Positions 17,945 through 28,037 of a stretch of 64,000 nt of DNA are shown piece by piece. Source of the DNA: an uncultured Clostridia bacterium (lineage in GTDB: Bacteria > Bacillota > Clostridia > Lachnospirales > Anaerotignaceae); assembly GCA_944379995.1 (NCBI GenBank), contig CALWGF010000003.1, positions 145,325 to 209,324 on the forward strand. The letters are read 5' to 3'. The notes below the pieces were generated by a model. That model was not told where the DNA came from, did not search any database, and saw nothing but the letters and a program-made list of their open reading frames with translations. The translations under genes were made by a program, and so were the position numbers. Numbering within the stretch: the first letter of the stretch is position 1; each line of letters opens with the position of its first letter.

Positions 17945-18622
17945 CTAAGCACCCTGCAAATCCTTATCTCTCTTACGTCTTTCCTCAATAGCTTTTTGAG
18001 CTATCATGTCTTTGACTTTCATAAGTCGAGTTGTACTTGCTCTATCATTTTCTTCAAGTTTCATTGAAATATATTTTATTGTTTCCTCATAGTTAGGAAT
18101 CATTACATTTTCAAGAGCATTAACACGTCTACGAGTTTTTTCTATCTCTTGAGCCATAAGTTGTGCTGTTTTTTCACTTTCAGCAAGCCTTAAAAGTGGT
18201 TCCATTGCAGAAGCAAAAGCCTCTGTTGCAGCATCAAGTTCTCCTGATGTAAAAGCAAGACCATATGGATAAATTTCTCTTTCATTCCCCACAGTTTTAA
18301 AATCAAATATAGGAACATTTACACTCATTACATTTTTCTGAGAAACATCAACACTTATAGCCTGTTTTGGCATCATGAGAGCCTCTCCAAGATATTCATT
18401 ACTCATTACAGCTCTTGCAATAATAAAACTTTTATATGCTTTTTCAAGGGCAGCTTCTGCTTCCTCTCTAAGACGTTTATTTTCTTTTACAACTTCAAGA
18501 AACTGTTTCATAAGTTCATCAAGTTTATCTTTAAGAAGTTTATGCCCTCTTGTAGCTGTTTTATGGAGTTTTTTAAGACGTGTCATTTCCATACGTGTTG
18601 GATTAACATTTAATCTTGCCAC
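17945..18622 (-). CDS. ntpD: V-type ATP synthase/ATPase subunit D (central stalk), C-terminus replaced by the element
   Basis: 225 aa. Start GTG 18622 with GAGGAG upstream. The N-terminus (ARLNVNPTRMEMTRLKKLH) and the two long helices forming the central rotor coiled coil match subunit D throughout. This subunit turns inside the A3B3 head. The last 8 residues (RDKDLQGA) are encoded by the integrated element, while the ancestral 11-residue tail remains at 8140. The 47-bp repeat at 17973-18019 lies inside the gene. It follows ntpB by 6 bp in the operon. Function is probably kept, because the changed tail lies at the end of a helix. Confidence 0.93.
   Translation of the reverse strand: MARLNVNPTRMEMTRLKKLHKTATRGHKLLKDKLDELMKQFLEVVKENKRLREEAEAALEKAYKSFIIARAVMSNEYLGEALMMPKQAISVDVSQKNVMSVNVPIFDFKTVGNEREIYPYGLAFTSGELDAATEAFASAMEPLLRLAESEKTAQLMAQEIEKTRRRVNALENVMIPNYEETIKYISMKLEENDRASTTRLMKVKDMIAQKAIEERRKRDKDLQGA
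17973..18019. repeat. Right attachment repeat (47 bp) inside ntpD
   Basis: Second copy of the 47-bp repeat found at 8177-8223. It keeps the ntpD frame open, so the element restores a complete gene on insertion. Confidence 0.9.
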
Positions 18623-18628
18623 AGTTCA

Positions 18629-20002
18629 TCACTCCTCGGGCATATATTTTTCAAGATATTCATCACGAATACGTTTAAGTTCACTTTTTGGAAGTATCTT
18701 AAGAAGCTTCCAACCTGTTTCAAGAGTCTGTTCAATAGTTCTATCTGTTCTAAAACCTTGTGATACATACTCTTTTTCAAATGCATCAGCAAATTTTGCA
18801 TAAAGAAGGTCTATATCAGAAAGAGCAGACTCACCAAGAATAGCCATAAGCTCTTTAGCATCTTTACCTCTTGAATATGCAGCAAAAAGCTGGTTCATTG
18901 TATCTGCATGGTCTTCTCTTGTTTTGCCATTACCTATACCCTTATCCTTCAAACGAGAAAGTGAAGGAAGAACATTTATAGGTGGCTGTATACCTTTTTT
19001 ATAAAGGTCACGAGAAAGTATAATCTGACCTTCTGTAATATATCCTGTAAGGTCAGGTATTGGGTGAGTTTTATCATCTTCAGGCATTGTAAGAATAGGT
19101 ATCATTGTAATAGAACCTTCTTTACCTTTTATTTTACCTGCTCTTTCATACATTGTTGCAAGGTCTGTATAAAGGTATCCTGGATAACCACGACGTCCCG
19201 GAACTTCTTTTTTAGCAGCAGAAACTTCTCGTAAAGCTTCTGCATAGTTTGTAATATCTGTAATAATTACAAGCACATGCATACCTTGTTCAAAAGCAAG
19301 ATATTCAGCAGCTGTAAGAGCCATACGAGGTGTACAAACACGTTCAACAGCTGGGTCATTTGCAAGATTTACAAATACAACTGAACGGTCAATAGCACCT
19401 GTTTGTTTAAAATCGTTTATGAAGAATTCAGCATCTTCAAATGTTATACCAACAGCGGCAAATACAACGGCAAACTTTGAATCTGTACCTCTAACTTTTG
19501 CCTGTCTTGCAATCTGTACTGCAAGATTAGCATGTGGAAGACCAGAACCAGAGAATATAGGAAGTTTTTGACCTCTAACAAGTGTATTAAGACCGTCAAT
19601 AGCAGAAACACCTGTCTGTATAAACTCTGAAGGGTACTCACGAGCAGCTGGATTTATAGGTGCACCATTAATATCAAGTCTTTCTTCTGGAATTATATCT
19701 GGACCACCGTCAATAGGTTTTCCCATACCATTAAATACACGACCAAGTATATCAGGTGAAACACCAAAATCAAGGCTCTTTCCAAGAAAACGAACTTTAC
19801 TATCTGAAAGGTTTATACCTGTTGCACTTTCAAAAAGCTGTACTAATGCAGTATCTCCATTTACTTCAAGAACTTTACATCTTCTTATTTCACCATTTGA
19901 AAGCTCTATTTCTCCAAGCTCATCATATTTTACGCCTTCTACACCATTTATAACCATAAGAGGGCCTGCAACTTCCTGAATTGACCTATATTCTTTTATC
20001 AT
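18629..20002 (-). CDS. ntpB: V-type ATP synthase/ATPase subunit B (non-catalytic)
   Basis: 457 aa, the usual length. It has the beta-barrel start ([18 protein letters not shown]), then [15 protein letters not shown] in place of a Walker A motif, as expected for the regulatory B subunit, and the conserved segments [46 protein letters not shown] and [18 protein letters not shown]. It overlaps ntpA by 4 bp (ATGA) and has AGGGGGC as a ribosome binding site inside the end of ntpA. Confidence 0.97.
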   Translation of the reverse strand: MIKEYRSIQEVAGPLMVINGVEGVKYDELGEIELSNGEIRRCKVLEVNGDTALVQLFESATGINLSDSKVRFLGKSLDFGVSPDILGRVFNGMGKPIDGGPDIIPEERLDINGAPINPAAREYPSEFIQTGVSAIDGLNTLVRGQKLPIFSGSGLPHANLAVQIARQAKVRGTDSKFAVVFAAVGITFEDAEFFINDFKQTGAIDRSVVFVNLANDPAVERVCTPRMALTAAEYLAFEQGMHVLVIITDITNYAEALREVSAAKKEVPGRRGYPGYLYTDLATMYERAGKIKGKEGSITMIPILTMPEDDKTHPIPDLTGYITEGQIILSRDLYKKGIQPPINVLPSLSRLKDKGIGNGKTREDHADTMNQLFAAYSRGKDAKELMAILGESALSDIDLLYAKFADAFEKEYVSQGFRTDRTIEQTLETGWKLLKILPKSELKRIRDEYLEKYMPEE

Positions 20003-21774
20003 AATTCATCTGCCCCCTTATTTATTAATTCTGTAATTTCTTTTGCAATTTCTTGTTCAATGTTATCATATGAAGCATCAACATTTGCTTCTTCAATATA
20101 TTTTGCACGTCCTATTTTTTCTATAACAGGAAGTTTTATTATTTTAAGAACAGAAATTCCTTCTTTAATAGCTTTATCTCCAAGTTCTTTAAATTTAAGT
20201 ATAAGACCTAACATTCTATACTGTTTATGAAGTGATGTATAAGTATCTACTTCATGGAATGAATTTTGATGAAGGAAGTCTTCACGAATTGAACGTGCAG
20301 TTTCAAGTATAAGTCTATCACTATCAGAAAGTGAATCAACACCAACAAGTTGTACAATTTCTTGAAGTTCTGCTTCTACCTGAAGAAGTCTCATAGCTTC
20401 TGTTCTTTGTTCTGAGAAGTTTTCATCTACATTTTTATCTGCCCAAACATCAACTTTATCTTGATATAAAGAATAGCTTGTAAGCCAGTTAATAGCTGGG
20501 AAATGACGTTTATAAGCTAATGATGCATCAAGTCCCCAGAATACTTTTACTATACGAAGTGTAGCCTGTGAAACAGGTTCTGATGTATCACCACCAGGAG
20601 GAGAAACAGCACCAATAGCAGTAAGAGAACCTTGTCTTTCATCTTCTCCAAGACAAGTAACTCTTCCGGCTCTTTCATAGAACTGAGCAAGACGGCTACC
20701 AAGATATGCAGGATAACCTTCTTCACCTGGCATTTCTTCAAGACGACCACTCATTTCACGAAGTGCCTCTGCCCAACGACTTGTAGAGTCAGCCATAAGA
20801 GCAACACTATAACCCATATCTCTGAAAAATTCAGCTATTGTAATACCTGTATATATTGATGCTTCACGAGCAGCAACAGGCATATCTGATGTATTAGCAA
20901 TAAGAACAGTTCTTTCCATAAGAGATTTACCTGTTCTTGGGTCAATAAGTTCTGGGAATTCATTTAAAACGTCTGTCATTTCGTTTCCACGTTCACCACA
21001 ACCAATATAAACAACTATATCTGCATCTGCCCATTTTGCAAGCTGATGCTGTGTAACTGTTTTTCCACTTCCGAAAGGTCCCGGAATTGCAGCTACACCA
21101 CCCTTTGTTATTGGGAAAAATGTATCAATAACTCTTTGTCCTGTAACAAGGAGTGAGTCTGGTGTTTTCTTTTCTTTATATGGTCTTTCTTTACGAACAG
21201 GCCATTTCTGCATAAGTGTTACATTTACATCTTCACCTTTTTCATTTGTAATTACAGCTACTGTTTCATCAACTGTAAAATCACCTATAAAAATTTCTTT
21301 AATTGTACCACTTACACCATAAGGAACCATTATACGACATTCAACAACGTCTGTTTCCTGTACTTTACCTATAATATCACCTGAAGAAACTTTATCACCA
21401 TTCTGTTTTAAAGGTTCAAATTTCCATTTCTTTTCTCTATCAAGAGAATATACTTCAACACCTTTTTGAATATTTGTGCCAGAAACTTCATAAAGTTTTT
21501 CAAGTGGTCTTTGTATACCATCATATATTGTTGATATAAGTCCTGGTCCAAGCTCAACACTCATAGGCATACCTGTTGATACAACTTCCTCTCCTGGACC
21601 AAGCCCTGATGTTTCTTCATATACCTGTATAGACGCTTTATCGCCATGCATCTCTATGATTTCACCTATAAGATGCTTATCTGAAACTTTTACAACGTCA
21701 AACATGTTAGCATCTCTCATACCTTCCGCAATAACAAGCGGACCTGACACTTTTACAACTGTGCCTTTACTCAT
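19999..21774 (-). CDS. ntpA: V-type ATP synthase/ATPase subunit A (catalytic)
   Basis: 591 aa. The start ATG 21774 ([14 protein letters not shown]) is chosen because GGGTGA lies 6-8 nt upstream; an in-frame ATG seven codons earlier has no such site. The Walker A motif [11 protein letters not shown] is near residue 230 and [31 protein letters not shown] follows as two conserved blocks around the catalytic site. The non-homologous region typical of V/A-type A subunits is present. It hydrolyses or makes ATP in the A3B3 head. Confidence 0.97.
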   Translation of the reverse strand: MSKGTVVKVSGPLVIAEGMRDANMFDVVKVSDKHLIGEIIEMHGDKASIQVYEETSGLGPGEEVVSTGMPMSVELGPGLISTIYDGIQRPLEKLYEVSGTNIQKGVEVYSLDREKKWKFEPLKQNGDKVSSGDIIGKVQETDVVECRIMVPYGVSGTIKEIFIGDFTVDETVAVITNEKGEDVNVTLMQKWPVRKERPYKEKKTPDSLLVTGQRVIDTFFPITKGGVAAIPGPFGSGKTVTQHQLAKWADADIVVYIGCGERGNEMTDVLNEFPELIDPRTGKSLMERTVLIANTSDMPVAAREASIYTGITIAEFFRDMGYSVALMADSTSRWAEALREMSGRLEEMPGEEGYPAYLGSRLAQFYERAGRVTCLGEDERQGSLTAIGAVSPPGGDTSEPVSQATLRIVKVFWGLDASLAYKRHFPAINWLTSYSLYQDKVDVWADKNVDENFSEQRTEAMRLLQVEAELQEIVQLVGVDSLSDSDRLILETARSIREDFLHQNSFHEVDTYTSLHKQYRMLGLILKFKELGDKAIKEGISVLKIIKLPVIEKIGRAKYIEEANVDASYDNIEQEIAKEITELINKGADEL

Positions 21775-21803
21775 ACTATAATCACCCACAATCATTAGAT
21801 GTT

Positions 21804-22124
21804 TTAATCTTTATTAAATAGAATATCCGCACCAATAGCACGTTTTGCCGACTCTCTTACCTCATTCATACCAAGCCCTATACTACCTGTTATTCCCGGA
21901 ATAACTATTATAGCTGGCAACTGATAATCTTTATATTTAGCTATGGACTCCTGTGCAAGAAGGCTTGCTTTTTCTGTTATATATATAATTGCGTATTCAT
22001 TCTCAACAAGCTTGTGTATTGTTTTTTTTATTTCATCTGCTTCTGTTGCAGTAAAAATATCTATACCAAGTGCCAGAAAGCCCATTACGCTATCTTTATC
22101 ACCTATTACTCCTACTTTATACAT
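21804..22124 (-). CDS. ntpG: V-type ATP synthase/ATPase subunit F
   Basis: 106 aa, a small Rossmann-like protein ([19 protein letters not shown], then [12 protein letters not shown] and [14 protein letters not shown]), all hallmarks of subunit F, which binds the rotor shaft with subunit D. It overlaps the 3' end of ntpC by 8 bp, so the two are translationally coupled. Confidence 0.94.
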   Translation of the reverse strand: MYKVGVIGDKDSVMGFLALGIDIFTATEADEIKKTIHKLVENEYAIIYITEKASLLAQESIAKYKDYQLPAIIVIPGITGSIGLGMNEVRESAKRAIGADILFNKD

Positions 22125-23094
22125 AAGCTTCTCGCAACCTTTCTTTTATAGTGTCCGAGTCAATATCATTTATTTTACTTGTCATAATAATTCTTACTGT
22201 TTTTATTTCAGTTTCTTTTGCATATATATATGCAATAAGAGGTTCAAGTGTAAGAGCTATATATTTTGCACTTTTTACATACTCCATTAAATAGTCATCA
22301 CAAAGCTTTTCAAACTCAGTAATACTTCTATCCATAGCCTCACACACAGAAGAATATGCAGTACCTTTAAATACTGAATAATAATTTTCAGCATTTACTG
22401 CTTGTCTAAAATATTCAAAATTTATTGTTCCACCTGAAATAAATACATTTTTAAATGTATTTTCAAAACTTTTTTTCATTTTTCTTACTCTCATAAAACT
22501 TTTTATGTTTGTAAGGTCACAAAGCTTTTCAACATATTTAATTATAAAGCTATTTTTACTATTATTTGCGACTTCTGACATATATTTAAAACAAGCCTTA
22601 TCTATAACCATATCTATATATTGACCATTTTGTGTTTTAGAATATATATCATATGCATCATTAAGTGATTCTCCCATTATTTTAGGAAGAATTGAATAAT
22701 TTCTTTCAACAACAGCTTTTTTTATTATTTCAACAGGAACAAGACCACCGCTTACAATATATTTTTCTCCGTCTACACCTGAAATTTCAGATTTAAGAAT
22801 AACTTTAAGATTATGATAATCATTTTTACAAACAAAAACTTCAATAAAGTTTTCATCTGGTACAACTTCTTTCATAAGTTCATAAATTTTTGCATTTTCT
22901 TCTGAAAGAACTTTTTCAAATTCATTTACTTCAAATGGATTACCATTGTTATATCCTAATTCTGAAAGTATTCTTACACATTCATCAGCAGATTTAGCTT
23001 CTGCCAATTGAATAAATGACGGTTTTGTAATAAGACGGCTTTCATAAACTCTTATTTTGGCTACTGCATAGGGATAAATTTTTTCTTTTGCCAC
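22117..23094 (-). CDS. ntpC: V-type ATP synthase/ATPase subunit C (rotor adaptor, d-type)
   Basis: 325 aa, the normal size. Largely alpha-helical, starting with YPYAVAKIRVYESRLITKPS, which is the conserved first helix of this subunit. It connects the membrane ring to the central stalk. It lies 15 bp after ntpE, with a GGAGGG ribosome binding site. Confidence 0.9.
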   Translation of the reverse strand: MAKEKIYPYAVAKIRVYESRLITKPSFIQLAEAKSADECVRILSELGYNNGNPFEVNEFEKVLSEENAKIYELMKEVVPDENFIEVFVCKNDYHNLKVILKSEISGVDGEKYIVSGGLVPVEIIKKAVVERNYSILPKIMGESLNDAYDIYSKTQNGQYIDMVIDKACFKYMSEVANNSKNSFIIKYVEKLCDLTNIKSFMRVRKMKKSFENTFKNVFISGGTINFEYFRQAVNAENYYSVFKGTAYSSVCEAMDRSITEFEKLCDDYLMEYVKSAKYIALTLEPLIAYIYAKETEIKTVRIIMTSKINDIDSDTIKERLREAYV

Positions 23095-23109
23095 TTTTAA
23101 CCCCCTCCT

Positions 23110-23667
23110 TTAACCAAATAGAATTTTTGCTGCTTTTTGTTCTATATTTTCTTTTTCAACTGTAATTATTGAGTCAAAAGAATAATTATATTCTATATCG
23201 CCTTTTTTAATTATAAAACCTTTTACTATATCTCTTGTTTCAGAAGATACATTATATCCTTCTGCTGCAAGTTTTTCTCCAAAGGCTTTTCTATCTTCAT
23301 CAGAAAGTATTATTTCTCCACTTTCTTTTGAATTTTTAATCATATTAAATATTGTTTTTTCATATTCATCTCCCGAAAGAGCAAAAAGTTTATTTTTTGC
23401 AAGATTAATTGTTTCTTCCAAAATTTCTTGTTTTTTAGCAAGAATTAATTTCTTTGCTGACATTTCAGCTCCAGATATTTCTTTTGAAGCGGCTTTTTCT
23501 GCTTCTGCTTTTGCTAGTTCTCTATATTTATTAAGTTCTTTTTGTGCTTTTTCATTAGCTGTTTTTATTTTTTCCGAAGCATATTCTCTTGCATTTTTTA
23601 TTATTTCATCTGCCTCTTTATTGGCATCAGCAATTATTTTGTCAATTATTTTCTGTTCATTACCCAT
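23110..23667 (-). CDS. ntpE: V-type ATP synthase/ATPase subunit E (peripheral stalk)
   Basis: 185 aa with a long N-terminal charged helix (IIKNAREYASEKIKTANEKA region) and a C-terminal alpha/beta domain. This is the form of the peripheral-stalk E subunit, which pairs with the G/H-type subunit encoded first in the operon. Spacing to ntpK is 33 bp. Confidence 0.92.
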   Translation of the reverse strand: MGNEQKIIDKIIADANKEADEIIKNAREYASEKIKTANEKAQKELNKYRELAKAEAEKAASKEISGAEMSAKKLILAKKQEILEETINLAKNKLFALSGDEYEKTIFNMIKNSKESGEIILSDEDRKAFGEKLAAEGYNVSSETRDIVKGFIIKKGDIEYNYSFDSIITVEKENIEQKAAKILFG

Positions 23668-23700
23668 AGGAGTAGTTCCTCCTTTTCAAAAAATTATTTA

Positions 23701-24189
23701 TTAACCAATCTGGATACCATTTAACGCAAGGAATGATACAAGAAGTCCTAAAATAGCATATGTTTCAACGATAGCTGCAAATGTAATAGCTTTACCTAAT
23801 TCTTCTGGTTTTTTAGCAACAATTCCTACACCTGCAACAGCAGCTTTTCCCTGATATATACCTGAAATAAGACCAACAATACCTACTGGAAGTGAAGCTG
23901 CTAAAAGCTGGAAACCTTGAGCTGATGTTGGAATATCTCCACCAAGAACACCTATTTTTGTTAACATAAGGAAACCTATAATAAATCCATAAAGTCCCTG
24001 TGTACCTGGAAGAAGCTGAAGTACAAGAAGCTGACCAAATTTACTTGGGTCTTCTGAAACAACTCCTGCTGCTGCTTGACCAGCCATAGATGTTCCTTTT
24101 GCAGAACCAATTCCACCAAGTAATGCAGCTAATGCAGCACCCATTATACCTAAAAATTGACCATTTGATAATGATGATAATAATTCCAT
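23701..24189 (-). CDS. ntpK: V-type ATP synthase/ATPase subunit K (membrane rotor ring), likely sodium type
   Basis: 162 aa with four membrane helices made of two repeated hairpins. The first hairpin has Gln at the carboxylate position (LLPGTQGLYGF, residues 59-69) and the second has the essential Glu142 (AAIVETYAILG), as in duplicated V-type rings. Leu60, Thr63, Gln64, Gln113 and Glu142 line up with the five sodium ligands known in Enterococcus hirae NtpK (Leu61, Thr64, Gln65, Gln110, Glu139). The enzyme is therefore predicted to move sodium ions. It lies 3 bp after ntpI. Confidence 0.95.
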   Translation of the reverse strand: MELLSSLSNGQFLGIMGAALAALLGGIGSAKGTSMAGQAAAGVVSEDPSKFGQLLVLQLLPGTQGLYGFIIGFLMLTKIGVLGGDIPTSAQGFQLLAASLPVGIVGLISGIYQGKAAVAGVGIVAKKPEELGKAITFAAIVETYAILGLLVSFLALNGIQIG

Positions 24190-24192
24190 AAT

Positions 24193-26121
24193 TTACATCT
24201 CCTCTTCATTTATACTTGTATATTTTGTTCTAAATTTAAAAGGTGTGAAAGCTTCTCCGCCACCTTCATAAAACTTTCCAAAAAATTCAACAAACTGAAG
24301 TCTACTTGTATGCACATAAGCTCCAAGAGCACCTATAAAAAGGTTTATTGAATGTCCTATAAGACCTATAATAATCATTCCAACAGGTCCAGCCATAGCA
24401 CCTAAAAGGTTTATAACTTGACCGATAACACCTGATGAAAGACAAAGTGCCATAAGTCTTGTATATGATAAAATATCTCCAAAATATCCTGTAATACCAT
24501 AAAGGGCTGAAGTTCCTTTAAAAAGTTTCATAAATATTCCCTTATATGCTCTACCATTTGTAAGAATTATACCTACCATACCTATAATGGCAAGATATTT
24601 TCCTATTACAGAAAATATGCCTATATCTCCAGCAACGACAGGAATTATAAGAAGACAAACGCCTGTTATAAATATATACCAAAGTATTATATCGCTTATA
24701 AATCCTATTACATCACCATCTCTAAGAAGTGTATAACCCTTTATACCAAGACCAATATATATATGAATTATACCAAAAACAAGAGACATAGCCATTAATA
24801 CCATCACATCTTTAAGAGGGTTTATAATAACAGGTATTCCCAGCAAACTTGAACCAAATACACTACCAAATACAAATCCCCATATGGCTGTTGATATACC
24901 ACATATACCCATAAGTTTTATAAGATTTCCTTGACCTTTTTTAAGTTTTGTCTTTTTAACTATAAATAAACAAGCTAATGAAATAAGTATTCCATAACCT
25001 GCATCAGCAAGCATCATTCCAAAGAATATAATATAGAAAAATGCCATTATTCCACTTGGGTCAACATCTTTTGTACTTGGTGTTGAATACATATTTACTA
25101 TATCTTCAAAAGGTGTTACAAAACTATTGTTTTCAAGAAGAACAGGATAACCTTCATCTTTATTTCCTTTTTCTGTTTCTACATAGCATTTATAGTTTTC
25201 TGTAAGAGTTTTTACAAGGCTATCTGCTTTTTTAGAAGGAAGCCAACCATTTAAACAGAATGTTGTTTTTGTTTTAATAAAATTCTCAACAATTTTATTT
25301 TCATCTCTAATAACCATATAATAGTCATAAAGATTTTCATATTCTTTTATTTTCTCACAATAATTTTTTAATTTTTCAATAAGAATATTTCTATTATTTT
25401 GAATTTCATTTATTTTATTTTCAATATTATTTATTTCTGTTTTTGGAGTATATTCCAAAAGACCAAATGTTACTTGTGAAAATCCATATTCTCTTAAAAC
25501 TTCAGTAGCATTATAAAGTGAATCTTTATGAACAATGACAAAAATATATCTAAATTGTTTATCTTCATTTATAATTCCAATAACACTTTCAGGAACTTCA
25601 TCATAAAGTTTATTTGTTACTTGGTCAATATTTGATGTTGTAGGAATTGTTCCCAATATAGTTCTTGAATACTTTGTTGAACTATTTCCTAAATCCAAAT
25701 CAAATTTTATCCAAGGCGTAAGTGTTTCTTTTGTATTTAAAAGAGAGTTTTCTTCACTTTTAAGTGAATTTATCTGTTTAGATATACTGTTTATTTCCAA
25801 AATATCTTCATAAAGTTTTTCTGCATAATCAATACTAATATTTTTAAAATCATCTTTTGGAGAAAGCATTGATTTTTTTATTTTTGTATTGGATTTTAAT
25901 GTTTCAATAGCAACATTTATACTACTCATTTTTTGTTCATATTCATAAACTAACTGCTCTCTACTATCTTTTTTTAATGATTTCCCAAAAAATTCATCTT
26001 CTAATAAATCTGCACTGTCATCAATTTGAACAAAACCTTTTTTCATAAGAAATTTCAGTATTTGGTCTTTTTCTAATTGGAGGCCAACAATAGAAATTTT
26101 ATTCATATTAACTATTGCCAT
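24193..26121 (-). CDS. ntpI: V-type ATP synthase/ATPase subunit I (membrane stator, a-type)
   Basis: About 642 aa. The N-terminal 330 residues are a soluble domain with two coiled-coil stretches, and the C-terminal half has seven or eight membrane helices that form the ion half-channels next to the K ring. The segment ILSYTRLMALCLSSGVIGQVIN holds the essential arginine. ATG 26121 (MAIVNMNKISIVGLQ) is the start that matches the family; TTG 26130 is a possible alternative. It overlaps the upstream G/H-type gene by 14 bp. Confidence 0.94.
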   Translation of the reverse strand: MAIVNMNKISIVGLQLEKDQILKFLMKKGFVQIDDSADLLEDEFFGKSLKKDSREQLVYEYEQKMSSINVAIETLKSNTKIKKSMLSPKDDFKNISIDYAEKLYEDILEINSISKQINSLKSEENSLLNTKETLTPWIKFDLDLGNSSTKYSRTILGTIPTTSNIDQVTNKLYDEVPESVIGIINEDKQFRYIFVIVHKDSLYNATEVLREYGFSQVTFGLLEYTPKTEINNIENKINEIQNNRNILIEKLKNYCEKIKEYENLYDYYMVIRDENKIVENFIKTKTTFCLNGWLPSKKADSLVKTLTENYKCYVETEKGNKDEGYPVLLENNSFVTPFEDIVNMYSTPSTKDVDPSGIMAFFYIIFFGMMLADAGYGILISLACLFIVKKTKLKKGQGNLIKLMGICGISTAIWGFVFGSVFGSSLLGIPVIINPLKDVMVLMAMSLVFGIIHIYIGLGIKGYTLLRDGDVIGFISDIILWYIFITGVCLLIIPVVAGDIGIFSVIGKYLAIIGMVGIILTNGRAYKGIFMKLFKGTSALYGITGYFGDILSYTRLMALCLSSGVIGQVINLLGAMAGPVGMIIIGLIGHSINLFIGALGAYVHTSRLQFVEFFGKFYEGGGEAFTPFKFRTKYTSINEEEM

Positions 26122-26434
26122 CTTCACCAACTACCTTTCCGATAACTGCTTTTAATGCATTTTCCATTTTTAATTCAGAAGAATTTTTAATTTCATCACA
26201 TTTTTCTTTTGCAGCATCTAAAATTTCTTTAACTTGCAACTGAGTTTCACTAACAGCTTTTTCTACAAGCGTCTTTTCTTCTGATTTAGCATTTTTTTTA
26301 ATTTTAGAAAGTATTTCTAATGCTTCAGCATCTGCATTTAATCGTATTGTATCAGCTTCTTTTAAAGCATTCTGATGTATTTCTTCCGCTTTATTTTCTG
26401 CCTCAATAATACTTTTAATAATTTCCAAAGCCAT
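26108..26434 (-). CDS. ntpF: V-type ATP synthase/ATPase subunit G/H-type (peripheral stalk), first gene of operon
   Basis: 108 aa, almost wholly one charged helix (EIIKSIIEAENKAEEIHQNA, rich in Ala, Glu and Lys), which is the form of the small peripheral-stalk subunit that pairs with subunit E. ATG 26434 has an AGAGAGGTGAT site. It is the first gene of a nine-gene operon in the order F-I-K-E-C-G-A-B-D, the same order as the Enterococcus ntp operon. Confidence 0.88.
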   Translation of the reverse strand: MALEIIKSIIEAENKAEEIHQNALKEADTIRLNADAEALEILSKIKKNAKSEEKTLVEKAVSETQLQVKEILDAAKEKCDEIKNSSELKMENALKAVIGKVVGEDGNS

Positions 26435-27179
26435 TTTAAATCACCTCTCTTACATAGTTTCTATTTATATATAATAACCATCATAGCTAATATTTATATA
26501 TACTTTATGGTTATTATATTGTTAAATGAATAACAAATTGATTTTATATGTATATTCAAAAAAACATTATATTTATTACTTTTTATATATTTACAGTATA
26601 AAAAGTATAAATAAAATTATATCTAATCAAGTTAAATAATAAGTTATTGGATTGTCTTTGTCAATAATTTTATAATGAATTTTTTTACATTTTAACTATA
26701 ATATTTATTGTAGCATTGTATATTTTACAAAAACAGATAATTATAATACAAAGTTTTTCAGTATATTTTAAATATTTAATATAATGATGATATTATTTTT
26801 CATAATATTTTATAGTATATAATGCTGTTTTTTAACCTTTTTTATCCACTTAATGACAAAAATGAAAATAATTTAACAAATTTAACTTTTATATTACAAA
26901 CATATACGTTTATAAAAATATAAATGCTGTAAAAATTTATCTGTTTTAATAAAATTTATAAATTAAATATTATAAAAAAATATTTTTATTATATTATTTA
27001 CACTTTACAACACAAGTCTACATTAAATTAAAATATTAATATATATTTTTGATATTAATATTTTAAAAAATTCATGTATTTTATATTTTTTTACTAAGAA
27101 TATTAATATTTGATATTATTTCATAAAATCATATTTAATATGATATAATTCAAATACAATAATAAAGGAGGTTTAAACA
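26435..27179. other. Divergent regulatory spacer of the V-ATPase operon and the HAD gene
   Basis: 745 bp, very AT-rich. It includes a perfect 12-bp inverted repeat (26470-26481 with 26507-26518) in the leader of the V-ATPase operon, which could be a leader hairpin or an operator. A TATAAT box at 27144-27149 lies 30 bp before the HAD gene. No open frame or structured RNA was recognised. Confidence 0.55.
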
Positions 27180-27992
27180 TTGTATAAAGGTGTTGTTTTT
27201 TTTGATTATGACGGTACTATGGTAGATGAAAGTGACAATATATCTAAACCGACTGAAAAAACTATTAAATCATTTAAAAAACTTAAAGAAAATGGTTATA
27301 TGACTGCAATTTGTTCTGGTAGACCTTATAGCCAGCTTCCTAAAATAGATTTTAAATTTGATTGTTATGTAAATTCAAATGGTGCAAGTGTAAGAATAAA
27401 TGATGAAATTATATTTAATAGCCCTTTTAAATTAGATGATACATTAAATATAATAGAATTTTTTAAAAATAATGATATTGCATACTATTGTGAAACTTCT
27501 GATTTATGTTATATGGGTGATGTACATACCGAAAGAATTGATAAAAACTGCAAACTTTTCAATGTACCTATTGAAAGTTATAGACAATTAAATAAATCCA
27601 ATATGCACATATTAAAAGATACAGTTAAAATAGTTGCATTATTTCCTGAAGATGATTTAAAAATGAAAAATATATTAGAACTTTTTTATGAAAAATTTGG
27701 AAATGAATTCGTTACATTTCCTCATATATATAAATATGGTATTGATATTGCTAAAAAAGGTTTTTCAAAGGCTATTGGTATAAAAGCTGTTGTAAAACAA
27801 TTTGATTTTCAATTAAAAGATACATATGCTTTTGGTGACGGCGGAAACGATAAAGAAATGATTGAATTAGTTGGAAATGGTATAGTTATGGGAAAACATA
27901 ATCCTATACTTAGCAATATTGGTAATTATTATACAGATACAGTAAAAAATGAAGGTATAACAAAAGGTCTTTTACATTATAAATTAATATAA
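27180..27992 (+). CDS. HAD-superfamily phosphatase, Cof type
   Basis: 270 aa, start TTG 27180 with AAAGGAGG. Motif I is FFDYDGTMVDE (nucleophile Asp), motif II is ICSGRPYSQ, a lysine comes from the AKKGFSKAIGIKAV segment and motif IV is FGDGGNDKEMIELVGNGIVMG. The cap is of the C2b type. Proteins of this group are magnesium-dependent phosphatases of sugar phosphates or flavin/PLP phosphates in the cytoplasm; the substrate cannot be told from sequence. It stands alone with a strong terminator shared with the convergent NUDIX gene. Confidence 0.9.
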   Translation: MYKGVVFFDYDGTMVDESDNISKPTEKTIKSFKKLKENGYMTAICSGRPYSQLPKIDFKFDCYVNSNGASVRINDEIIFNSPFKLDDTLNIIEFFKNNDIAYYCETSDLCYMGDVHTERIDKNCKLFNVPIESYRQLNKSNMHILKDTVKIVALFPEDDLKMKNILELFYEKFGNEFVTFPHIYKYGIDIAKKGFSKAIGIKAVVKQFDFQLKDTYAFGDGGNDKEMIELVGNGIVMGKHNPILSNIGNYYTDTVKNEGITKGLLHYKLI

Positions 27993-28037
27993 AAAAAGTA
28001 TGTTTTTGATAATAAAATATCAAAAACATACTTTTTT
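27992..28037. terminator. Bidirectional intrinsic terminator
   Basis: A perfect 20-bp stem (27992-28011 with 28018-28037) between converging genes, with A/T runs at both ends. The NUDIX stop codon lies within its right arm. Confidence 0.92.

Larger units (their letters stand above)
8177..18019 (-). mobile_element. 9.8 kb integrative element inserted in the 3' end of ntpD
   Basis: The element is bounded by a 47-bp perfect direct repeat (8177-8223 and 17973-18019), one copy inside intact ntpD and one beside the displaced ntpD tail. The tyrosine integrase gene lies 173 bp from the left repeat, as is usual. Cargo includes an excisionase-like protein, a D12-type methylase, an unrecognised protein, a 59-aa protein, an SLH surface protein and a serine recombinase. 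The period from repeat to repeat is 9796 bp. Coding density is only about half, with long repeat-rich spacers. No relaxase, capsid, primase or conjugation gene is seen, so it may need a helper to move. Confidence 0.85.
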
